A DNA stretch of 64,000 nucleotides. Source: Adiantum capillus-veneris (Eukaryota; Streptophyta; Polypodiopsida; Polypodiales; Pteridaceae). Position 1 is the first letter of the stretch. Every line of letters begins with the position of its first letter. The notes below the pieces were generated by a model, which did not search any database, was not told the DNA's origin, and was given only the letters and a program-made list of their open reading frames with translations. Positions 55,771 through 64,000 of the stretch are shown piece after piece. The translations under genes were made by a program, and so were the position numbers. Where the stretch lies: the NCBI GenBank assembly GCA_014529385.2, contig CM043966.1, forward strand, positions 98,133,587-98,197,586, written 5' to 3'.

Positions 55771-58290
55771 TCCCGTTCTATGGGTAGAAGACCTATTTGA
55801 TAAGCTACCAGGGTCAACCTACTTTAGTAGAATTGACCCAAAAAATGGCTACCATCAAATAAGGATAGTTGATCAAGACATTGTAAAGATCGCATTTCGC
55901 ACTACGTTTGGTCTTTACAAATACATTGTCATGCCTTTTGGCTTGACCAATGCACCAGCCACATTAAATCGCTTGATGGAGAAGCTATTCAAGCCTCACC
56001 GAACCTTTACTAGAGTGTTCTTTGATGATATCATCATCTACTGCAATTCACTAGATGAACACAAGCAACACCTCCAGGTAATATTTCAAGTCTTAACAAA
56101 GAATAAACTTTATGTTAATCGAAAGCTGGAAAGTGAGTTTTTCTTACAAGAGATTCAGTATTCAGGTCACATTATCTCTCAAAATGGCATCCAAATGGAT
56201 CCATCAAAGTCAGAGGTAATAAAAGGATGGCCTAATCCAAGGAATCTTCATGAGCTAAGAAGCTTTATAGGTATGTGTGAATACTATAGACACTTCATAG
56301 AAAAGTTCTCACTAATAGCAGGACCATTACATGATCTAACAAAGAACAACGTTAGGTATACATGGACTCGCAAGGAAAACAATGCTTTTGAAAACCTTAA
56401 AGAAAAGCTTATCTCGCTTACACTACCGGATCTCTCAAACCTATTTGAGGTCCAATGTGACGCTTGTGGTGATTGCCTTGAAGCTGTTTTGCTCTAAGAA
56501 GGGCACGCCATAGCCTATGAAAGTCGAAGGCTTAACCCTGTTGAGCAAGCTCTAGGCATATATGAAAAGGAACTCCTTGCAATTCTACATGCCTTAGACT
56601 CATGGAAGCACTACTTATTGGGGACTCCTTTCATTCTACGAACGGATCACCAAAGCCTTAAGTACTTCATGACGCAGACCAAGCTCTTCGACAAACAAAT
56701 GAGGTGGGCAAATTTTCTTTCGCAATTTCATTTTCATATTGCTGACGTTGTTGGCAAGCATAATCAAGTAGCCAATGCACTCTCAAGACGGTCAAGAGTG
56801 AATGCGGTTTCCATAGAAACTCACAATGATCTATCTTCTATGATAGATGAGTATGCTATTGATCCCAATTTGAAAGATGTGATTTTAGCCCTTGCACTAG
56901 GGAAGAAAGAGGAACCATTTACTTTACAAGATGGTTATCTTCTCTATGGCAATAGACTATGCGTTACTAACTCACTATGTGAGAAAGTAATGTATGAATC
57001 TCATGCTCCTCCTTATGCATGGCATAGAGGGATTTAGTCTACTCTAAAAGGGATTGAAACATATTTCTATTGGCCTACCATGAAAGCAAACATACAAGAG
57101 TATGTTTCTAAATGTGTGGTATGCCAAAAGAAAAAGTTTGATAGAGGGAAGCAACTTAGATTGCTTCAATCTTTGCCAATCCTTAATTCACCATGGGAGA
57201 GCATATCCATGGATTTTATCTTTGGATTGCCTAAGTCTATCCATGGAAATATGGGAATATGGACAATAGTAGACAGGTTTAGTAAACAAGCTCATTTTAT
57301 ACCTGTCAAAAAGACTATCAAAGCCCATCAAATGGCAACCCTCTTCATATCACAAAATCTTCAAGTACCATGGCTTGCCAATGTCCATAGTGTCGGATAG
57401 AGATCCTAGAATGACTAGTAATTTTTGGAAGGGTTTTTTTGAGAATCTAGGGACGAGGCTAAACTTCTCTTTAGCCTATCACACGCAAACGGATGGCCAA
57501 AGTGAAATAGCTAATCTAACAATTCTTGATCTACTAAAAGCCAATGTAACGAAAGTAGATCAAAGGTCCCAATGGGAGAAGTACTTACCCTTAGTGGAGT
57601 ATGCTTTGCAATAACACTGTATATACTTCCACGGGAAAAGCACCTTTCGAGGTAATCGAGGGAAGATAAAAAAGTCCCATGTTACTTAAAATACACGGGA
57701 AGATCTTCGTTGCAGATTGAGTATAGCCGCGACCTACAAGAATCTTTCCAAAATATTAAGTATGATAACTCTATCTCACAACAAAGGCAAAAGGCCTGCT
57801 GATAAGCACAGAAGAGTCCAAGCCTTTAAAGAAAATGATTGGGTCTTACTTAAATTTCCTAAGGCTCGATTAAGGCACACCACGAGCAAGAATCCTACGG
57901 GACACCAAAAGTACTATGCTAAGTTAGCAAAAAGGTACCATGGTCCCTTCCAAATTCTTTGACCAATCAATGAAATGGCCTTTCAACTCAAGTTTCCTAG
58001 CCATTGGCTCATACACAATGCTTTTCATGTGAGCCTACTAAAGCCTTACAAAGGAGAGCCACCTCAAGAACCAACTATTGAAGACCCACAGGAGATTGAG
58101 GACCAAGAAGAGGTGCTGCAGCCCGAGTCCGTTCTCCGACATGAAGACAAGGTATTAAGAGGCGGTAAGACTATCCGACGATATCTTATTAAGTTTAAGA
58201 ATTATCATTTTGAAGATGCTAGATGGATGCAAGGCATACAATTAAAGGATAACCTAAACCTTGTCAATGCTTACAATGCTTCCCTAGAGT
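55771..58290 (+). pseudogene. pol: Gypsy-B2 pol: RT, RNase H, integrase, chromodomain-like end
   Basis: RT resumes at VEDLFDKLPGSTYFSRIDP, then MPFGLTNAPATLNRLMEKLF, the catalytic FFDDIIIYCNS, and the thumb to IGMCEYYRHFIEKF. RNase H has FEVQCDACGDCLEAVLL (one stop at 56495-56497), YEKELLAILHALDSW and FILRTDHQSLKYF. Integrase has HRGI (stop at 57035-57037), CVVCQKKKFDRGKQ, SMDFIFGLPKSIHGN and, after a frameshift near 57400, SIVSDRDPRMTSNFWKGFF and YHTQTDGQSEIANLTI. The C-terminus is HQKYYAKLAKRYHGPFQIL, FHVSLLKPYKGEPPQEPTI and a chromodomain-like end through NAYNASLE (58289). It is better preserved than Gypsy-B1. Confidence 0.93.
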
Positions 58291-58648
58291 AAGAAAATGT
58301 ACAAACTTATAAAATGAACAAAGTTTTTGTCTTATAAGACTCTCTTTTTCTTTATTGTGCACAAATGTTAAGTAGTCTACATGCTTAGAATCAAGTTTGT
58401 GGAGACAACGTCTTCCAAACACCAAGTAGAGCTTGTCACTCTACTATGGAAGATTGATAGGACTAATGTGCAGACATGCTTGCGGCAACCTTAGGCTCTG
58501 AAGCGCCAAATGGATTAGTCATCCATTCTGGAATGATGTCGTAGGGTAACATAGGGATCCTCTACTCGCTAGAAAAAGGACTAATGAATAGGCTTTATCT
58601 TCTCTACCCCATAGTCGAGGATGACTATGATTTCAAGAGAGAGGTAAT
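58291..58648 (+). other. Gypsy-B2 3' untranslated region and polypurine tract
   Basis: Collinear with 13553-13911 of Gypsy-B1. The tract TCAAGAGAGAGG lies just before TAA and the LTR start at 58649. Confidence 0.7.
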
Positions 58649-59003
58649 GTCATGATAAATAATATCTAATTCTCCTAAATGATTTTCTCATGTTAAAATG
58701 ATCATTTAATATGAAAAAGTGCCAGGGGAGAAAAAGCTAGAATATTGGTTAAGCTGACAGACCGGCCACAATAGGGATCCAAAGGAGGAAAAATAGGGAT
58801 CCAAAGGGGGGGCTATCTGCAAAAGAGCTTTAAAGACCCTAAGGTTCAGCCCATTAAGACTTCCAAAATGCTAAGGTTCCAAAATTCAAAGTTTGTGTCC
58901 AAAGGTCAAACACTAGGGAAATTGGATGCTTTGTGTGTGTACCAAAAGTCTTCAAAACTCCTACAAAGGAGGAGGAGAGCCTTGCTAGTAGGGGTTGAGA
59001 GAG

Positions 59004-59066
<63 letters not shown>

Positions 59067-59575
59067 AGCTTCCTTTACACAAACGGAATGAGGGACACAT
59101 GTCAGTTCCCTAGTCCAGATGCCCACAAGGTGCACTCAAATCCTATTGGATGTCCATGGAGGTGAATCAATGAGAATTAGGCTAGAGTAAATCTAGATTA
59201 ATTCATTTAAAACACTTATTAAAAGAACCAGTAAGAATTAAGCTCTCTAGAAGACTATTGGACAGTCTCCCAAGGGGTCCAATGAGCATTCAGTAGCCCA
59301 ATGGCTTGCCTGGCCAGGAGACAAAGGGGTCCAATGAGAGTTTAGTTGCATTAATTGATTTCCTAAAGCTCTCACAAAAGGGGAAAGGGGGACACATGTC
59401 AGAAGACTATCACTTATGCTACTTAATTCTCATTGGCTAAGCTTGGAGAGGTCCAATGGGGTGTCAGCATGAGTAATTTGCATGAGGGGTCGACCAATAG
59501 AGAGAGGGGACGGGCTGAAGTTCTCAAGGCATTATTCCACACACACTCACACTAGCTCATGTGTGAAGTAAGAAG
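58649..59575 (+). repeat. Gypsy-B2 3' LTR, truncated
   Basis: TGTCATGATAAATAATATC through GTGTGAAGTAAGAAG matches the first ~1030 bp of the 5' LTR. The last ~640 bp are missing, so the right end was deleted or overwritten. (CA)n lies at 59006-59061. Confidence 0.9.
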
Positions 59576-60624
59576 GCTGCCCCAAGCTGATGCCCAACTA
59601 TAACCTCCTTGAGGCCACACCACTTCCCCCACTCTTCATAACTCTTCTTGGAATTGAACTCAAGAGGCACAAACATGTGCTTTTAAAGGTGGTAGTCCAA
59701 GAGTGAGAAAAACGAGGACATCAATATAAGCTGCCAAGGGAATCAACCACAAAATCACCCTACACTCAAGGAATCTTCAAATCAGGTTGGATAATTCTAA
59801 GGTTACATAAGGTTGACATCAATAACAAGTAGCACTCCCTTTTGATGCATGCCTTCCACCTTGAAGATTTGACATTTTAATCTTTCTTTTTTGGGTGATG
59901 GTGGCAGGTAACAGGAGATTTCTTTACCTAATGCATTCACTCGACATCCCTACCTCATAAAAGTCTACATCTCATGCATATGGCTCCTCTTTACCCTCTA
60001 CCCTCTATTTTCCTTTTGTATAAGGCATTAATAGAAATGGCTCAATGGATTTTTGCAAAAAATGGTGTTCTATTGTCTATTATAAATTTCTTCCTTTTGA
60101 AAGTGATGAAAATGTAGTGTGTAACCTACTCTCTCTGGATTCAATATTGGTTGCATCCATGGATACATGCACCTAAGTACTAGTTTTGTAGCCCAATGGT
60201 AGTATGCAATTGCTCCATGGTCGTGAACTCTTGGGCTGCAGGAGTTGCCACAATAGCCTCCCAAGTACATGTAGCAACAGGGCAGTACCACCTTGCTTGC
60301 TATTTTGGGCCACTTGCACCTAATTTTCACTCAACACTCACAGCCACTATGGCATGGACTCGCATCCAAAACCTTAAACTAAAGGCACATAATTTTTGCG
60401 GGTCCATATGTTGCATCTATGAAGTCCTGAAATTGGGGTTGTGGCCGTACTGAATGGCCATGGCCATGCCGAGCTCCAGCCTTTCCACACACTTATTTGT
60501 ACCAAAGATCTTTAATCTTTCATGATTAACATCATAGCTGAGTCTTTTTCTTTCCCATGACACAAGCCTACAACTGGCATCTCGGTCCCACCACATCTTT
60601 GATTGAGCTATCCATAGGAAAAGT

Positions 60625-60666
<42 letters not shown>

Positions 60667-61228
60667 GGGCTCTCTATAAGTTCAGGAGGTCTGTTTAGCT
60701 GCTCTCTCGCAGATCACGTGCTGCACTTAAAACAACTTCACCATGATTATATGAAAACCCACATGGAAGATATAGCTTGTGAACGTTAAGCAAAGGTACC
60801 TAATTACTTATTTATGGTGGTTATAATAAGATGTTTATATAGATGTTCGTGACATTGCCAAATGATTAACTACCAAACCATGTGCCTATTGTATTTCCAC
60901 ATTAGTGGGTATTTATACTCTTCAAAAAGGTGGTGATGTAGTTAAATTATCCTCTACTATTTACCAGCTTAGCCCAAGTGCAGACAACTTTAAGATACTA
61001 CAAGGTGTTTTTGCCATTTGACTGGTTGCTCACTGGTTACAAGCCATAACAAAGAATTCATGGACATGATTTTCTAGCATGGGATAATTTGCAAACTATG
61101 ACCATGATATAGGAAATTTGCAGGCACCTCAAGACCAACATAGATGAAGCCCTCTTGAAAGGGTCTTATTGTTCACATCATGGCTTGCTTAATAAAATAT
61201 GAAGAATAGTTATTTGAATTGCTGGTAT
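59576..61228. other. Spacer with no gene recognised
   Basis: Minus strand near 59720-59590 can be read HMFVPLEFNSKKSYEEWGKW, not assignable. Bases 60138-60172 resemble 34540-34580. (CT)n at 60627-60664. Confidence 0.4.
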
Positions 61229-61336
<108 letters not shown>

Positions 61337-61489
61337 TAGAAAAATTCTTTAGCAACCCTCAATTTATCCTTATGTAAATTGACAAGCTTTCTTTGATTAT
61401 CTTTTAGAAAACATATGAAATCCTTAGTTTTTGTTTTCAAAAAAATATTAAACATGCTTTTGTTTGGTTTACCAATTCCACAACCCCAC

Positions 61490-61948
61490 AACTCTCTCCT
61501 GGAGGCTCAAGCAACTATGAGCTCTTCCTTTCTCAACTTGTCTTTAGATCTAAAAGGGGAGGTGAAGGAGGACTACTAGGAGGGACTTTCTTCTCCAAGT
61601 TAGAGATCTACTTAGATATCATCATCCTTCTATGTGACCTTATCTCCCTAGCCTTTTCTTATACCCTAATATCAGACTTTAAGTTTCCTTTACTATCTGG
61701 TCCCAAGCTTCAAGGTGAAGAGTGCATACCAAAGGCCTTGTCAAAAAGCTTTTTCACATTACGTTTAACTATTTTGATGGAAAACAACAATTGGTCTAGA
61801 TGTAACCAACTATATTTTAACATACATTCCTCTAAAATTAGAAGGGCATGATCAGACAAGAGTCGAGCGTTATCCTTATTGCAACTTTACTTGCCAAAGT
61901 TCTTGTAGCAAATCAACATTCATATAAAGTCTATCTAGCCTTGGACGC
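61490..61948 (-). pseudogene. LINE endonuclease-domain remnant
   Basis: Minus-strand RPRLDRLYMNVDLLQELWQ, LSDHA-like and EECMLKYSWLHLDQLLFSI match the end of the LINE apurinic-type endonuclease domain and the linker to RT. There are many frame changes. It is cut at 61948 by the Gypsy-C LTR. Confidence 0.6.
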
Positions 61949-62374
61949 TGTCATAAAATCTAATATCTACCTATCCCAAATGATATTCTCATACTAAACT
62001 GATCATTGAATATGGGAAGATAGAAGGGAACAAGGGTTACAATATGGATATGTGCTGCTAGACCTATCTTAGCAGGGGGACCAGGAGGAGTAGGGATAGC
62101 TATCTCTTAATAGGGGTCCAAAAGGAGATGGTCTACCAAAGAGAAATGTGCATTCAATGGAGATTTGAAAGAACCTAGGTTAAGCTTCATTAAGACCTCC
62201 AAAGGTTAGTGTTAAAATTCCTTAGACCTAGGACCATAGGGGTGACTATATTGCCTATGGTAGGTATTTTAAACCTTTGTAAAGTTGGACTATGGTCAGC
62301 AAGTGGATGCAAGTGGCCAAGTGGACACTCCCACACGCATGGGGCGAGCCCTCATTGTAGGGGTTGAGAGCGCG

Positions 62375-62423
<49 letters not shown>

Positions 62424-62424
62424 A

Positions 62425-62463
<39 letters not shown>

Positions 62464-62470
62464 TTCTTGC
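61949..62470 (+). repeat. Gypsy-C LTR fragment
   Basis: TGTCATAAAATCTAATATCT onward matches the first ~520 bp of the Gypsy-C LTR, ending in (CA)n runs (62382-62462). The remainder of the LTR is missing. Confidence 0.82.
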
Positions 62471-62483
62471 TAAATACAAAGAA

Positions 62484-63180
62484 TTTTGGACATAGTAACT
62501 AGTAAAACTAAATATCTAATTGATAAAATTATATCAAAGCTTTCTTATAGTGTAATCTAATTTTGGAAATTATCTCATAAGTTTCTAGGTGAATTTACTA
62601 GTTATCATTTTTATAATTTTGGACATAGTAATTAGTAAAACTAAATATCTACCTAAGATATATTAATAACAACTTTTTAATAGCATAATATAACTTTGAT
62701 AATTATCCCATTTAAGTTTTTAGGCTAATTTACTAATTATACTCTTTAATTTGCTTCTAAAAAAAAAGATTTTAGAGCATAATAATCAATAAAACTTAAT
62801 ATATAAGTAAGATATCTTTATCACAGCTTTCTAACAATATTATATAGCTCTAGAAATAATCTCATAAATTTCTAGGTTAATTTACTATTTATCTCCTTTA
62901 CTTTTTTGATTAAATTAGATAATTTTTATTCTAAAACTATTGAAATAATTTTGAGATAATTACCAAAATTTTGTTATAGTATAAAGCTTCTCTAATAATT
63001 ACCTAATTAATCATATTTCTAAATTTCCCATTAATTATAAGCTAAAAAAAGACAATTTCTATTCTAATAAGTACAAAACTAAGAAGATATAAATTCTGAT
63101 ATAACTTCCACAACTTTGTAAGAGTGTGTGAAAGCTCTAAAAATTTATTCCAATATTATCTAAATTAATTTACTGTATTT
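62484..63180. repeat. AT-rich tandem array, ~140-bp unit, about 5 copies
   Basis: Units begin TTTTGGACATAGTAACTAGT (62484), then 62617 and 62771, with two more decayed copies. Shared parts include AAAACTAAATATCT, AATTATCTCATAA and TTCTAGGTTAATTTACTA. Confidence 0.75.
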
Positions 63181-63371
63181 CCACTTAACTAGAGTCAAAC
63201 TTGAGTAATTTCAATTGAGCATTCAAGAAATCTATAAATGCAAGAGGAAAATAGTCACTCTTGCATGGGGGGAGATTGTACCCAACACCTGTGTCTATTC
63301 TTCTCCCCTATCCTCTCTTCTTTCTCGTCGTGCCAGTGTAGAAATCCACTCTAGGAGGTACATCTACACGT

Positions 63372-63439
<68 letters not shown>

Positions 63440-64000
63440 CGTGTATAGCTTCAATTATGTGCAAATTTGGATCATGAGGTTTGCAGATCTTTTGATTTTT
63501 TCATGGTAGTATGTTATTTGTGATATTTTGTAGGCTCTCTATGCTCTCCATCTGTAGAAATGGTATTAGAGCTAGTACAGTTCTTGGCAAAGAAAGAACC
63601 TGATACCAGCAAATTAATGGTGACGATCATACTACAAAAGATAAGTCTCTTTTTAATATCATTACTAGATATTTTCCTTAATTTTCACCTCTTTTTTTTG
63701 TAAGTTTGGATGCTATGCAACTTAATTAATGGACCACTTCGATTAACGGAAGTGATTAGTTCTTTTGAAGATTATTTTAAAATTTAATTACAAAAAGATT
63801 CACCACACACACAAGGATTAATGAAAGGAGCACATGTGGAAAATCTTATGCAAGTAGAATAGGTTGCATATAAAGTATGTAAATAATAGTAGTAGTAGTA
63901 GTAGATATCTTAAGAGAGACCGTATTAAGGGGAGGGAGCTACAACAAGCTCGTTCTTCTTTCAGAGCACTCTTCTATGCCCCATATAAGAGAAGACAGTG
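63181..64000. other. Right edge: simple repeats and possible LTR end
   Basis: (CT)n at 63373-63427 runs into (GT)n. TGGTATTAGAGC at 63568-63579 resembles a Met-tRNA primer-binding site, so a retroelement leader may start here. (TAG)n at 63889-63904. No gene. Confidence 0.4.

Noticed and set aside
63568-63579. A full retroelement starting at the right edge
   Set aside because: Only a primer-binding-site-like 12-mer is visible; neither LTR start nor gag could be supported.

Overview
The window is nuclear DNA of a land plant with a large, repeat-packed genome. Evidence is Ty3/gypsy and Ty1/copia retrotransposons primed by initiator-methionine tRNA, a CACTA (En/Spm) transposon with a plant-type tnp2 gene, LINE pieces, a Mutator-like foldback element, and a split host gene with GT-AG introns. 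A seed-free plant (fern, lycophyte or bryophyte) is my guess from the unfamiliar host gene; the sequence does not prove it. Microsatellites of CT/GA, CA/GT and TA type are frequent, and one G-run is 53 bases long.

Layout. 1-3774: 5' part of a minus-strand gypsy element (Gypsy-A) with a very short LTR. 3775-7990: decayed gypsy integrase, a decayed copia pol and a gag with three zinc knuckles. 8000-12200: palindrome-bearing spacer and the long gag-like region of Element D, whose 3' LTR starts at 12201. That LTR is split at CGGGG by Gypsy-B1 (12329-19585, minus) and resumes at 19591. 20510-21935: copia and Gypsy-A fragments fused together. 22475-28387: the only convincing host gene, minus strand, 8 exons, about 1165 residues, open throughout. 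29195-30440: LINE 3' end carrying a 464-bp foldback element with 9-bp target duplications. 31565-32090: dead DEAH-helicase copy. 34045-34198: long hairpin. 34878-35605: unrecognised ORFs.

35712-49760 is a stack. Gypsy-C (+) has its 5' LTR split by an 8.1-kb CACTA transposon (36783-44884, target duplication AAG), and its leader is split by an inverted solo LTR of its own family (45580-47202, duplication AAGTT/AAGTG). Its gag-protease follows, and it breaks off inside reverse transcriptase. 50271-59575 is Gypsy-B2 (+), sister of B1. The protease-RT junction of B2 is replaced by about 1.5 kb holding exons of another gene on the minus strand, one of them resembling an amino-methyltransferase. 59576-64000: LINE endonuclease remnant, a Gypsy-C LTR fragment, an AT-rich tandem array and a possible primer-binding site at the right edge.

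Most TE genes carry stops or frameshifts and look dead. The host gene is the best candidate for something undescribed. It has a duplicated N-terminal beta-rich/helical module, then a helical region, a coiled coil, an Ala/Gly-rich hydrophobic segment, more helices and a beta-rich C-terminus, a layout that recalls alpha-helical pore-forming proteins. That functional reading is inference only.
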